Shown here: positions 24,786 to 34,615 of the stretch, piece after piece | Layout: each line of letters opens with the position of its first letter | How positions within the stretch are numbered: position 1 is the first letter of the stretch | Program-made: the position numbers and the translations under genes | Assembly: GCA_963792785.1 (NCBI GenBank) | Contig: CAWBXO010000004.1 | Span: 992,001-1,056,000 of the forward strand | DNA: 64,000 bases | Source: CAWIMX01 sp963792785 | GTDB lineage: Bacteria; Acidobacteriota; Vicinamibacteria; Vicinamibacterales; CAVVIG01 | Direction of reading: 5' to 3' | Notes under the pieces: generated by a model | Databases searched by the model: none | What the model was told of the DNA's origin: nothing | The model's input: only the letters and a program-made list of their open reading frames with translations

Positions 24786-24896
24786 GGGTCTCCTCTAGAT
24801 GCGTGTTATGACGGGAGGAGGCTCGGGCTAGTTTTGAATTTGGTCCCTGCTGCCGGTCCCTGCGGTGACTAACGGTGTGATGAACGCAGGACATCC

Positions 24897-26570
24897 ATGA
24901 ACGTCAATCCATCGGCCGGACAACCACCGGCGCCCGGCACGCTCGTCGACGTGCCGAAGCTCATCACGGCGTACTACACCGGCGTGCCTGACCCGTCGAT
25001 TCCGGGCCAACGCGTCGCATTCGGCACATCCGGACATCGCGGTTCGTCCTTCGACACCGCGTTCAACGAGTGGCACATCCTGGCCATCAGCCAGGCGATT
25101 TGCCTGTATCGCACGCAGCACCACATCGACGGCCCGCTGTTTCTCGGCATGGATACGCACGCGCTCTCGGTGCCCGCGCTCGCGAGCGCGCTCGAAGTCC
25201 TCGCGGCCAACGGCGTGGACGTCATGCTCGCCGAACGCGACACCTACACGCCGACACCCGTCATCTCGCACGCGATTCTCTCGTATAACCGCGGGCGCAC
25301 GTCCGGACTCGCCGACGGCATCGTGATCACGCCGTCGCACAATCCGCCGCGTGACGGGGGCTTCAAATACAATCCGCCCAACGGCGGCCCGGCGGAGTCC
25401 GACGTCACCGGCTGGATCGAGGCCAGGGCGAATGAGTTCCTCGCGGCTCGACTGCAGGGCGTGCGCCGGCAGCCGTATGAACAGGCGCTTCGCGCCGGAA
25501 CGACGCATCGGCACGATTACCTGACCGCCTACGTCGGCGACCTCGGCCACGTGATCGACATGGACGTCATTCGAGGCGCGACGATCAGCCTTGGCGTCGA
25601 TCCCCTGGGAGGCGCCGGCGTCCATTACTGGGGACCGATTGCCGAGCGGTACGGGCTGAACCTCACCGTCGTCAACGACGCCGTCGATCCGACCTTCCGC
25701 TTCATGACGGTGGACTGGGACGGCCAGATTCGCATGGATCCGTCCTCGCCCTATGCGATGCAGCGACTGATCGACATCAAGGATCGGTTCGACGTCGCCT
25801 GGGCCTGCGATACCGACCACGACCGGCACGGCATCGTCACCCGAAGCGCCGGCTTGCTGCCGCCCAACCATTACCTGTCGGTCGCCGTCTCCTATCTCCT
25901 CCAACACCGGCCGGCATGGCGCCCGGGCGCGGCGATCGGCAAGACGGTCGTGACCAGTCAGATGATCGATCGCGTGACCGCGACGCGCGGCCGACCGCTC
26001 TACGACGTGCCGGTGGGTTTCAAGTGGTTCGTGGACGGCCTGCTCGACGGTTCGCTGGCCTTCGGCGGCGAGGAGAGCGCCGGGGCGTCCTTCGCCCGGC
26101 TGGATGGCACCGTGTGGACGACGGACAAGGACGGGATCGTTCCGGCGCTGCTGGCCGCGGAGATCACGGCGCGGATGGGCCGCGATCCCGGCGACCTGTA
26201 CCGCGACCTGACGCGCGAGCTCGGCGAGCCGGTCTACGACCGCGTCGAGGCGCCCGCCACTCCGGATCAAAAAGCCCTTCTGGCGAAGCTCTCACCGCGG
26301 CAGGTGACGATGACCGAACTGGCCGGCGAGACCATTCAGACGGTCCTCACGCACGCGCCAGGCAACGGCGCGCCTATCGGTGGAATCAAAGTGATCGCCG
26401 CCAGCGGATGGTTCGCGGCGCGCCCATCAGGGACCGAGGACATCTACAAGATCTATGCGGAGAGCTTCCGGGGAGCGGAGCATCTCCGCCGCATCCTGGA
26501 GGAAGCCCAGACCATCGTCGGACGGGCGCTGGGGGCGCCGCCTGACAAAACCAGCGTTGTCGCACCATGA
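24897..26570 (+). CDS. pgm: Phosphoglucomutase (alpha-D-glucose 1,6-phosphomutase)
   Basis: 557 residues, the usual size. Interconverts glucose 1-phosphate and glucose 6-phosphate. The catalytic phosphoserine loop is VITPSHNPP (about residue 144), the metal-binding loop DTDHDRHG, the sugar-binding loop GGEESAGAS and the phosphate-binding loop RPSGTEDIYKIY. It overlaps the phosphorylase gene by four bases, so the two form a glycogen-breakdown pair. Confidence 0.93.
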   Translation: MNVNPSAGQPPAPGTLVDVPKLITAYYTGVPDPSIPGQRVAFGTSGHRGSSFDTAFNEWHILAISQAICLYRTQHHIDGPLFLGMDTHALSVPALASALEVLAANGVDVMLAERDTYTPTPVISHAILSYNRGRTSGLADGIVITPSHNPPRDGGFKYNPPNGGPAESDVTGWIEARANEFLAARLQGVRRQPYEQALRAGTTHRHDYLTAYVGDLGHVIDMDVIRGATISLGVDPLGGAGVHYWGPIAERYGLNLTVVNDAVDPTFRFMTVDWDGQIRMDPSSPYAMQRLIDIKDRFDVAWACDTDHDRHGIVTRSAGLLPPNHYLSVAVSYLLQHRPAWRPGAAIGKTVVTSQMIDRVTATRGRPLYDVPVGFKWFVDGLLDGSLAFGGEESAGASFARLDGTVWTTDKDGIVPALLAAEITARMGRDPGDLYRDLTRELGEPVYDRVEAPATPDQKALLAKLSPRQVTMTELAGETIQTVLTHAPGNGAPIGGIKVIAASGWFAARPSGTEDIYKIYAESFRGAEHLRRILEEAQTIVGRALGAPPDKTSVVAP

Positions 26571-29113
26571 GCCCACGTACCCCGGTCAGTCATCCGATCT
26601 ACAACCTGCTGCCCACTGAAATCGAGGGGTTCGATTCCCTGGCCGCGCTGGCGCTCGACATGCGGTGGTCGTGGAACCATGCCACCGACGATGTGTGGCG
26701 CGGGCTCGACCCCGTCTTGTGGGAGCTCACGCAGAATCCGTGGATGGTCCTGCAAACCGTGTCGCGAGACACGCTGGAGCGACAGCTCGCCGATCCCGGC
26801 TTTCGGAAGAAGGTCGATGATCTGCTGAACACCACGCGTCAGGCGGCGGCGGCGCCCGCGTGGTTTCAAACAGAACATGCGGACGCTCCATTAACGTCGG
26901 TCGCGTATTTCAGCATGGAATTCATGTTGAGCGAAGCCCTGCCGATCTATTCGGGCGGACTGGGCAATGTCGCCGGCGATCAGCTCAAGGCCGCCAGCGA
27001 TCTGGGCGTGCCGGTGGTCGGCGTCGGGCTGCTGTACCAACAAGGGTATTTTCGCCAGGTGATCGATGCGGATGGAGCGCAACAGGCGCTGTACCCGTAC
27101 AACGACCCTGGACAGTTGCCGATCATGCCGCTGCGCGCCACGAACGGCGAGTGGGTGCGGTTTTCGATCGCCTTGCCCGGCTACGCCGTCTGGCTGCGCG
27201 CCTGGCAGGTCCAGGCCGGTCGAGTCCATCTGTACCTGCTGGACAGCAATGACCCGGCGAATATCCCCGCGCATCGAACGATTACCAGCGAGTTGTACGG
27301 GGGCGGGACGGAAGTGCGCCTCAAGCAGGAGTTGCTGCTCGGACTTGGCGGCTGGCGGTTGCTCGGCACGCTGGGCATCAAACCGGACGTCTGTCACTTG
27401 AACGAGGGGCATGCCGCCTTCGCGGTGTTGGATCGCGCCCGCAGCTTCATGGAAGACACGGGGCACCCCTTCGACGTCGCGCTGTCGGCGACGCGCGCGG
27501 GGAACCTCTTCACCACGCACACGCCCGTCGCCGCGGGCTTCGATCAGTTCTCGCCCGCCCTCATCGAACAGTACCTGGGAGACTATGCCGAGACGACGCT
27601 CGGCATCACGCGTCACGATCTGCTGGCCCTCGGCCGCCGGGATCCGAACGACTCGTCGGAGCCGTTCAACATGGCCTATCTGGCCATCCGGGGGAGCGGG
27701 GCGGTGAACGGCGTGAGCCGCTTGCACGGGGCCGTCAGCCGGCGCCTCTTCGCGCCGCTGTTTCCCCGCTGGCCGGAAGCCGACGTGCCCGTCGGACATG
27801 TGACCAACGGCGTGCACATGCCGACCTGGGATTCGGCGGCCGCGGATACGCTCTGGACGGAGGCCTGTGGCAAGGACCGCTGGCTGGGGCCACCGGTCCA
27901 CCTCGAGCAGGACATCCGCCGCGTGTCCGACGCCACGCTCTGGCAATTCCGAACCGCCGCCAGCACGTCGCTGATCGACTACGCGCGCCAACGTCTCGCC
28001 CGTCACTACGTCTCGGCCGGCGCATCGCCAGAGATGGTCGAGACGGCGTCGCACCTCTTCGATCCCCACGTGTTGACGCTCGGTTTTGCGCGGCGCTTCG
28101 CCACCTATAAGCGTCCCAACCTGCTGCTGCACGATCCGGAACGATTACTGCGCCTCCTGTCCAATCCTCAGTGTCCGGTGCAGCTCATCCTGGCGGGCAA
28201 GGCCCATCCCGCGGACACGGCGGGACAGGCGCTCATCCAGGAATGGGTGCACTTCATTCGCCGGCCCGACGTCCGTCCGCATGCCATCTTCATCACCGAC
28301 TACGACATGCAGTTGACCGAGCGCCTGGTGCAGGGTGTGGATGTCTGGCTCAACACGCCGCGCCGCCCCTGGGAAGCGTCCGGTACGAGCGGCATGAAGG
28401 TGCTCGTCAATGGCGGCCTCAACCTCTCGGAACTGGACGGCTGGTGGGCCGAAGCGTACACGCCTGACGTGGGCTGGGCGCTGGGAGATGGCCAGGAGCA
28501 TGGCGACGATCCGGCGTGGGACGTTCGTGAAGCAGAGGCGCTCTACGACCTGCTCGAACGGACGGTCATTCCGGAGTTCTACGCGCGAGACGAGCACGGG
28601 ATTCCGACCGCCTGGGTCGCGCGGATGCGGGAAAGCATGGCGCACCTGACGCCGCGCTTCTCGGCCAACCGGACGGTCTGTCAGTACACCGAGGACCACT
28701 ACCTCCCCGCGGCAGCGGAGTACCGCGAGCGTGCGGCGAACGGCGGCGCCGTCGGCCGGGCATTGGCCGAGTGGCGGCGGGCGGTGGATCGGCACTGGGA
28801 CTCGCTGCGATTCGGACACGTGCGGGTCGACACCCAGGCCGATCACTACGCGTTCGAAGTCGAGCTCTTCCTGAACGATCTCGACCCGAATGCGGTGCGC
28901 GTCGAGCTTTATGCGAATGGACGGAACGGCGGCGATCCTGAACGGAACGAAATGACGCGCGCGCGGCCGCGTGCCGACGCCACGAGCCCCTGCGTGTATC
29001 GCGCCAGGGTACCCACGACGCGTCCGGCGGGCGACTACACGGCGCGCGTGATCCCTCAGCGATCAGGCGTGGCGATTCCCCTGGAATCCGCTCGCATCCT
29101 CTGGCAACGATGA
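26567..29113 (+). CDS. glgP: Alpha-glucan (glycogen) phosphorylase
   Basis: 848 residues. An N-terminal DUF3417 domain (YNLLPTEIEGFDSLAALALDM) precedes the phosphorylase domain, the short alpha-glucan phosphorylase type. YFSMEFMLSEALPIYSGGLG is the N-terminal signature and EASGTSGMKVLVNGGLNLS carries the PLP-binding Lys. It releases glucose 1-phosphate, which the upstream phosphoglucomutase converts. Start ATG is inside the pgm stop region (ATGA). Confidence 0.93.
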   Translation: MSPRTPVSHPIYNLLPTEIEGFDSLAALALDMRWSWNHATDDVWRGLDPVLWELTQNPWMVLQTVSRDTLERQLADPGFRKKVDDLLNTTRQAAAAPAWFQTEHADAPLTSVAYFSMEFMLSEALPIYSGGLGNVAGDQLKAASDLGVPVVGVGLLYQQGYFRQVIDADGAQQALYPYNDPGQLPIMPLRATNGEWVRFSIALPGYAVWLRAWQVQAGRVHLYLLDSNDPANIPAHRTITSELYGGGTEVRLKQELLLGLGGWRLLGTLGIKPDVCHLNEGHAAFAVLDRARSFMEDTGHPFDVALSATRAGNLFTTHTPVAAGFDQFSPALIEQYLGDYAETTLGITRHDLLALGRRDPNDSSEPFNMAYLAIRGSGAVNGVSRLHGAVSRRLFAPLFPRWPEADVPVGHVTNGVHMPTWDSAAADTLWTEACGKDRWLGPPVHLEQDIRRVSDATLWQFRTAASTSLIDYARQRLARHYVSAGASPEMVETASHLFDPHVLTLGFARRFATYKRPNLLLHDPERLLRLLSNPQCPVQLILAGKAHPADTAGQALIQEWVHFIRRPDVRPHAIFITDYDMQLTERLVQGVDVWLNTPRRPWEASGTSGMKVLVNGGLNLSELDGWWAEAYTPDVGWALGDGQEHGDDPAWDVREAEALYDLLERTVIPEFYARDEHGIPTAWVARMRESMAHLTPRFSANRTVCQYTEDHYLPAAAEYRERAANGGAVGRALAEWRRAVDRHWDSLRFGHVRVDTQADHYAFEVELFLNDLDPNAVRVELYANGRNGGDPERNEMTRARPRADATSPCVYRARVPTTRPAGDYTARVIPQRSGVAIPLESARILWQR

Positions 29114-29144
29114 AATCGCTTCTTTTTCCGCCATACTGGGAGGT

Positions 29145-29510
29145 ATGCAGATCCAAGTCAATACCGACAATCACGTCACGGGCCATGAGGCGTGGGCGGC
29201 CGCCGTCCGTGCCACGGTCGAAAGTGCCCTGAGCCGGTTCAGCGATCAGATCACGCGAGTGGAAGTCCACGTGAGCGACGAGGACGGCAACAAGCGCGGG
29301 CAGAACGACAAACGCTGCGTGATGGAGGCCCGCCTCCAGGGCCGCCAGCCGGTGGCCGTCACGTCCCAGGCGGCGACCGTGGACGAGGCCGTCGACGCCG
29401 CAGCGGGCGAATTGACCCGATTGCTCGAACACACGCTCGGGCGCGTCCAGGATCAACGCATCCGCAGGACGGATCCGCCTCCGGCGGGGTCGACACCCAT
29501 CGTGAAGTAG
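29145..29510 (+). CDS. HPF/RaiA-family ribosome hibernation factor
   Basis: 121 residues of the beta-alpha-beta-beta-beta-alpha fold typical of HPF/YfiA: MQIQVNTDNHVTGHEAW, then VEVHVSDEDGNKRGQNDKRCVMEARL. It lacks the long C-terminal domain of long HPF. Such proteins bind the 30S decoding centre and silence ribosomes at low energy. Its place between glycogen phosphorylase and cytochrome bd genes suggests a set used in starvation or low oxygen; that is inference. Confidence 0.8.
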   Translation: MQIQVNTDNHVTGHEAWAAAVRATVESALSRFSDQITRVEVHVSDEDGNKRGQNDKRCVMEARLQGRQPVAVTSQAATVDEAVDAAAGELTRLLEHTLGRVQDQRIRRTDPPPAGSTPIVK

Positions 29511-29531
29511 ACGCTTCCTGGCGAGGGTTCG

Positions 29532-30857
29532 ATGGATAGCGCGCTCGTCATCGACCGCCTGCAGTTCGCGTTCACGATCACCTTCCACTATCTGTTCCCG
29601 CAGCTCACGATGGGGCTCGCGCTCCTCATCGTCGTGCTCCAGACGACGGGGCTGCGCTCCGGAGACGAGCGGTACACGAAGGCCGCGCGGTTCTGGGGCA
29701 TCGTCTTCGGCATCAACTTCGCCATGGGCGTCGTGACCGGCATCCCGATGGAATTCCAGTTCGGGACCAACTGGGCGCGCTTTTCGCGGTATGCCGGCGG
29801 CGTCATCGGCCAGACGCTCGCGATGGAAGGCATGTTCGCCTTCTTCCTGGAGTCGACGTTCCTCGGGTTGTTTCTCTACGGACGGGAGCGGCTCGGACCA
29901 CGCGCGCACTGGGCCTCCGCGGTGGCGGTGTGGCTCGGATCGTGGCTGTCGGGATACTTCATTGTCGCCACCAGTGCCTGGATGCAGCACCCGGTCGGCT
30001 ACGAGATCGGCGCGAGTGGCGCGGCCCAGCTCACGAGCTTCTGGTCGCTCCTCCTGAACCCGTGGGCGATTTGGGGGTACCTGCACACGATGGTGGGCGC
30101 GGTCCAGACCGGCGCCGTCGTGATGGCGGCGGTTGGCGCCTTCTATATTCTCTCCCGACGCGCGAGCGAATACGGGAAGCTGTTCCTCAGGGTCGCGGTG
30201 CCGATCGGCTGCGTGGCCGCACTCCTGCAGGCCTATCCAACAGGCGACCATCAAGGGCTCCTCGTCTCTCGCGATCAGCCGACGACGCTGGCCGCGATGG
30301 AAGCGCTCTTCGTCAGCGGAGGCGCCGCGCCGCTCGTGATCATCGGCCAGCCCAACATGGCGGACCAGCGACTGGACAATCCCATCCTCGTGCCGGGCAT
30401 GCTGAGTGTCCTGACGTACCGGCGATGGAACGCGCACGTGCGCGGGCTCGATGCGTTTCCGCGCGATCAGTGGCCGGACAACATTCCGCTCCTCTACTAC
30501 GCGTACCACATCATGGTCGGCCTCGGCACGCTGCTGATCGCCACCTTCGGCGTCGCGGCCTGGAAGCTGTGGCGCGGGACGCTGACGACCTCGCGGGCGA
30601 TGCTCTGGGTGTTGATGCTGATGGTGCCGGCCCCCTATATCGCGAATACCGCTGGCTGGGTCACCGCGGAGATCGGGCGACAACCCTGGATCGTGTACGG
30701 CCTGATGCGCACGGCCGGAGGTGTCTCACCGACCGTCTCGGCCGGCACTGGCCTGTTCACGCTGATCGGGTTTCTCGGCATGTACGCGCTGCTCAGCATT
30801 CTGTTCATGTTTTTGATCATCCGAGAGCTTGAGCACGGACCGGACCGGGAGCACTGA
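29532..30857 (+). CDS. cydA: Cytochrome bd-type quinol oxidase subunit I
   Basis: 441 residues, short Q-loop class. FHYLFPQLTMG near residue 19-29 gives the His ligand of one b-type heme, LHTMVGAVQTG the heme b558 His, and GRQPW the conserved motif after the Q-loop. It takes electrons from quinol and reduces oxygen with high affinity in the inner membrane. The stop is directly followed by GTG of cydB. Confidence 0.93.
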   Translation: MDSALVIDRLQFAFTITFHYLFPQLTMGLALLIVVLQTTGLRSGDERYTKAARFWGIVFGINFAMGVVTGIPMEFQFGTNWARFSRYAGGVIGQTLAMEGMFAFFLESTFLGLFLYGRERLGPRAHWASAVAVWLGSWLSGYFIVATSAWMQHPVGYEIGASGAAQLTSFWSLLLNPWAIWGYLHTMVGAVQTGAVVMAAVGAFYILSRRASEYGKLFLRVAVPIGCVAALLQAYPTGDHQGLLVSRDQPTTLAAMEALFVSGGAAPLVIIGQPNMADQRLDNPILVPGMLSVLTYRRWNAHVRGLDAFPRDQWPDNIPLLYYAYHIMVGLGTLLIATFGVAAWKLWRGTLTTSRAMLWVLMLMVPAPYIANTAGWVTAEIGRQPWIVYGLMRTAGGVSPTVSAGTGLFTLIGFLGMYALLSILFMFLIIRELEHGPDREH

Positions 30858-31916
30858 GTGGGTGTCCTCTGGTTCCTCATCGTCGGCGGCATGATCACCA
30901 TCTACGCGATCCTGGACGGCTTCGATCTCGGTGCGGGCGCGATTCAGTGGCTCGTCGGCCGCCGTCCGGCCGAGCGTCTGCTCGTGATGCGCGCGGTCGG
31001 TCCTGTCTGGGACGGCAACGAGGTCTGGCTGATTGCCGCCGGCGGCACCTTGTTCTTCGCGTTCCCGGTCGTGTACGCCTCGAGCTTCAGCGGGTTCTAC
31101 TTGCCGCTCATGATCGTGCTCTGGCTGCTGATGCTTCGGGGCATGAGCATCGAGGTCCGATCGCATCTGGTGGATCCGCTGTGGCACACGTTCTTCGACG
31201 CGGTCTTCGCGGGATCGAGCGCGCTGCTCGCGGTTTTCCTGGGCGCGGCACTCGGCAACGTGATTCGCGGGGTCCCACTCGGGCCCGACGGCTACTTCTT
31301 CGAGCCGCTGTGGACCACGTTCACGGTGACACCGTCGCCCGGCATTCTCGATTGGTATACGGTGCTGACCGGCGCGCTCACACTCGTCATCCTCGCGTCC
31401 CATGGCGCGCACTTCGTCGCGCTCAAGACGAGCGGCACGGTCCACGACCGCGCGGCGCGGCTCGCGACGCGGCTCTGGCTGCCGATGCTTTTGTTGGCGC
31501 TGGTCGGCCTGGCGGCCACGGTCTGGGTTCGGCCCGGCATGCTCGAGAACTACAGGCGGTGGCCTGTGGGATGGCTAATCCCGGCGGTCGTGCTCGCCTC
31601 GGCGATCGCGATGGCCTACGGCCGTCGCACCCGACGCGATCTCGCGGCCTTTGGCGCGTCGAGTCTCTTCATCACGGCCATGCTCGCCGGGGCCGCGTTT
31701 GCCCTCTATCCGTTGCTCCTCCCCTCGAGCAACAGCACACACCCGAGCCTGACAACCCTCAACGCGCTGGCCCCGGCCTATGGCTTGCGGATTGGCATTC
31801 GATGGTGGTCGGCCGGGTTTGTCCTGGCCATGACGTATGCGGTGTGGATCTACCGCTCGATTGGGACGAAAGTCGACACCCAATCAAGTGACCGTAGTCG
31901 CGTCACTCAGAGCTAG
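30858..31916 (+). CDS. cydB: Cytochrome bd-type quinol oxidase subunit II
   Basis: 352 residues, multi-helix membrane protein. The N-terminus FDLGAGAIQWLVGR, followed by VGPVWDGNEVWLIAAGG, is the CydB signature. It starts with GTG immediately after the cydA stop. No CydX-like small gene follows; the next 90 bases have no open frame of the right type. Confidence 0.92.
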   Translation: MGVLWFLIVGGMITIYAILDGFDLGAGAIQWLVGRRPAERLLVMRAVGPVWDGNEVWLIAAGGTLFFAFPVVYASSFSGFYLPLMIVLWLLMLRGMSIEVRSHLVDPLWHTFFDAVFAGSSALLAVFLGAALGNVIRGVPLGPDGYFFEPLWTTFTVTPSPGILDWYTVLTGALTLVILASHGAHFVALKTSGTVHDRAARLATRLWLPMLLLALVGLAATVWVRPGMLENYRRWPVGWLIPAVVLASAIAMAYGRRTRRDLAAFGASSLFITAMLAGAAFALYPLLLPSSNSTHPSLTTLNALAPAYGLRIGIRWWSAGFVLAMTYAVWIYRSIGTKVDTQSSDRSRVTQS

Positions 31917-32010
31917 GCGGGCTTGCCCGACGCGCTCGCCCAAGACGCCGGGGTCCCATGGGGGGACTTCCCTCCGTGGATCCCTGGCGCGCCTCAACTG
32001 CGTCGCACGT

Positions 32011-32475
32011 TCAGTGGATCGTACCGACCTTCGTGATGACCAATGTGCCGCCGATGATTTCCGCGGCGCCGCCGGTCGAATCGGCCTCGCACGAAATCGA
32101 CATCTGCCCCGCCGCGAGAAGCGTTGTCGAGGCCTGAAGCGGCACATTCGTCAAACGGTAATACGGCTCGCCTGGTTCGATCACGAAATACACCGCCGAG
32201 CGCCGGTCGTGAACATTGTCGCCCTGAATGAAACAGTGTCCCGTGACGGTCGAGCTACTGCTATTCCTGATGAACGCCACGCCCGTCGCGACATACGAGC
32301 CCGCAGGCAGACTGATCCCCCTCCGCGCCGGTGTCCCCAGGTGCCGCTCGCCTCGTTCACGCACGCGTACACCGCTTGCGCGTCGGCTCGGGCAGGAGAG
32401 CCAAGAGCCACGGCCACTACGATACCGAACAGCGGCCAACACCGAACTAATCGTTATGAGACACTCCCTGTTTGT
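32011..32475 (-). pseudogene. Exported protein remnant, frameshifted
   Basis: One frame (about 32440-32330) gives LFGIVVAVALGSPARADAQ then AVYACVNEASGT, a signal peptide followed by the start of many secreted bacterial proteins. Another frame, open to 32011, gives a beta-rich remainder (YVATGVAFIRNSSSSTVTGHC, ending GTLVITKVGTIH). They overlap in the 32330-32360 region and would join only with a frame change. There is no good start codon for the signal-peptide frame. Either decayed or affected by a sequence error. Confidence 0.5.
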
Positions 32476-32567
32476 TGTTTGACTCGAGATTTGCGTTTGA
32501 CCAGGAATGGTCGGCTCCATGGCACGCCATCGAGCCTGCGGAGCCTCTCGCAATCCGGGCTCGACGG

Positions 32568-34028
32568 TCAGGCGGCCGTATCGTGCGCGCCCGCGGGCCG
32601 AGCGTGGTTCGCACGCTTCGCAATGCCGTCGAGCATGCCGTTGAACACCAGCTTGTGAAGCGGGTAGACGCCGTACCAGTAGGCACGGCCCAGGAGGCCG
32701 ACCGGATCGAAAATGGCCGTCTGTGTGATCCGCGATCCACGGCCATCGGGCTCGACCGCGAACTCGAGCCAGGCACGGCCTGGCAGTTTCATCTCCGCGA
32801 ACAGACGCAATCGGCTCGGCGGCTCGTATGCCTCGACGCGCCAGAAGTCGAGCGCGTCGCCGACACGGAGCGGCCGGGTCTCGGGGCGGCCTCGACGCAT
32901 GCCGACGCCGCCGACCAGCAAGTCGACAAACCCGCGCAGCCGCCACAACCCGTTGAAGGCGATCCAGCCGTTCCGGCCGCCGAGACGCTCGATTGTGGCA
33001 AAGCACGCGGTGGGCGGCGCGTCCACGGGGACCATACGCCGATCGACCAGCCGTTGTCCGAAGCGAGTGCCGCCAAAACCTTGCGGCGTGCCCGACGCCG
33101 ACAGTGAGTCGAACCAACGCGTTTCCGCGAACTCGCGATCCTCGTAGTGGAGCGCCGCGCGGATGGCTTCGGCCGCACCGCGGGGCTGCACGCGGAAGAG
33201 CCGTTGCGCACGATCGCTCTGGACCACGGTCGGGTACTTCATGCTCTCGATCAGCTTTCGGCCGACGCGCGCGTACAACGGCGTCACCAGCCCGAGCCAC
33301 AGGCTGCTGAGCCAGGGCGTCAAGAGGGGCACCGGGATCATGAGTCGTTTGAGGCGCCGCTGCCGCATGTACTCGCGCATCAGCGCGGCGTAGGACAACT
33401 GATCGGCGCCGCCGATCTCGACAACCGTGCTGCCGTCGATCGACACGTCGAGCGCCTGCATGAGGTACTCGATGAGATCCTGGATCGCAATCGGCTGCGC
33501 GAGCACTGAGACCCAGCGAGGCGTAATCATCACGGGCAGATGCTCGCAGAGGGCACGGATCATCTCGAACGACAGGCTGCCCGATCCGAGGACGATCGAC
33601 GCGCGCAGCTCCAGCGTCGGCACGCCCGATTCACGAAGAATGCGGCCCACGTCGTGCCGGCTGCGCAGGTGGGGGGAGAGCTCGCCGCGGTCCTCACCCA
33701 GGCCTCCCAGATAGATGATGCGCGCCACGCCGGCGGCGCGTGCGGCGGTGCCGAAGTTCTGCGCCCCAGTGGTTTCGCGCTGTTCGAAGCCGCTGGCGTC
33801 CCCCATCGCGTGCACAAGGTAGTACGCCGTCTCGATGCCCGCGAGCGCCGTGGCGAGCGAGGCGGGATTCAGGACATCGCCGGCGACGACCTGCGTGCTG
33901 CGGCCGACGCGCGACGCGAGGTTCGCGGGGTGGCGCGCCAGACAACGAACCTCATGCCCCCTGGCTTCAAGGACCGGGAGGAGGCGCCCCCCGACGTAGC
34001 CGGTTGCCCCCGTCAAGAGGATCTTCAT
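32568..34028 (-). CDS. NAD(P)-binding SDR-type protein with C-terminal DUF2867 domain
   Basis: 486 residues. Atypical SDR N-terminal half: GATGYVGGRLLP nucleotide-binding loop, then NmrA-like sequence to about residue 300. The C-terminal part (about 310-470) is DUF2867, with WRVEAYEPPSRLRLFAEMKLPGRAWLEF. Proteins with this layout are known as uncharacterised SDR oxidoreductases. It is the last gene of the arsenic operon, 76 bases after osmC. Its role in arsenic response is not established. Confidence 0.85.
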   Translation of the reverse strand: MKILLTGATGYVGGRLLPVLEARGHEVRCLARHPANLASRVGRSTQVVAGDVLNPASLATALAGIETAYYLVHAMGDASGFEQRETTGAQNFGTAARAAGVARIIYLGGLGEDRGELSPHLRSRHDVGRILRESGVPTLELRASIVLGSGSLSFEMIRALCEHLPVMITPRWVSVLAQPIAIQDLIEYLMQALDVSIDGSTVVEIGGADQLSYAALMREYMRQRRLKRLMIPVPLLTPWLSSLWLGLVTPLYARVGRKLIESMKYPTVVQSDRAQRLFRVQPRGAAEAIRAALHYEDREFAETRWFDSLSASGTPQGFGGTRFGQRLVDRRMVPVDAPPTACFATIERLGGRNGWIAFNGLWRLRGFVDLLVGGVGMRRGRPETRPLRVGDALDFWRVEAYEPPSRLRLFAEMKLPGRAWLEFAVEPDGRGSRITQTAIFDPVGLLGRAYWYGVYPLHKLVFNGMLDGIAKRANHARPAGAHDTAA

Positions 34029-34104
34029 TGCGGGACGGGACGCGCCACCGTCACCGCAGGTCGAAGCGGTCGAGGGCTGGAACGATTGCCGTCCCCGACG
34101 GTCT

Positions 34105-34545
34105 TCACGGGCCCTCGACTTCCACCACGGATTCCAAGTGCGGCCGAACCTTCAGGGAGTTGGTGACCAGGCAGGTTTCTTCTGCTTTCGCCAGCAGACG
34201 TCGAGCCTGGTCTTCGCTGGCGCCTGATGGCACCCGGAGGCGCGCATGGACCTCGAGCGCAGTGAATTGGGTGACGCGATCGACTCGATCGACCGTTCCG
34301 GTGGCGCTGCACTCCAACGACACCCACGCAAACCGCGAAACGCTGGCGATGCCGCGGAAGGTCAGCACGAAGCAGTCCGCGACGGCGGCCACAAGCAGGG
34401 TCTCTGGAGACCACCGGTCACCGGGTCCGCCGAACTCCGTTGGCGGCGCAGACGGAATCGGCGGAAGCCGCTCGCCCGCCAGCGCGACGTCACCTTGCGT
34501 GTCTGCCTTCGCGACGACCGAATAGTGATGCGGAAACTGCTGCAT
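34105..34545 (-). CDS. OsmC-family peroxiredoxin-like protein
   Basis: 146 residues. The two OsmC Cys positions are present: VAAVADCFVLTFRG (about residue 58) and EETCLVTNSLK (about residue 124). OsmC/Ohr proteins reduce organic hydroperoxides with these Cys. It lies in the arsenic operon between the arsD-like gene and the SDR gene, a plausible oxidative-stress partner. A second, different OsmC gene is at 43783. Confidence 0.85.
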   Translation of the reverse strand: MQQFPHHYSVVAKADTQGDVALAGERLPPIPSAPPTEFGGPGDRWSPETLLVAAVADCFVLTFRGIASVSRFAWVSLECSATGTVDRVDRVTQFTALEVHARLRVPSGASEDQARRLLAKAEETCLVTNSLKVRPHLESVVEVEGP

Positions 34546-34615
34546 GCCGGTCCTTTCCTGTCTCTCTGCTGGTCACATCGCGCCGCGGCCGTCGCGGCAT
34601 ACGGTCCCGGCCAGG

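Noticed and set aside
31917..32010. cydX-like small gene after cydB
   Set aside because: No short frame with a start, ribosome site and a single membrane helix was found.
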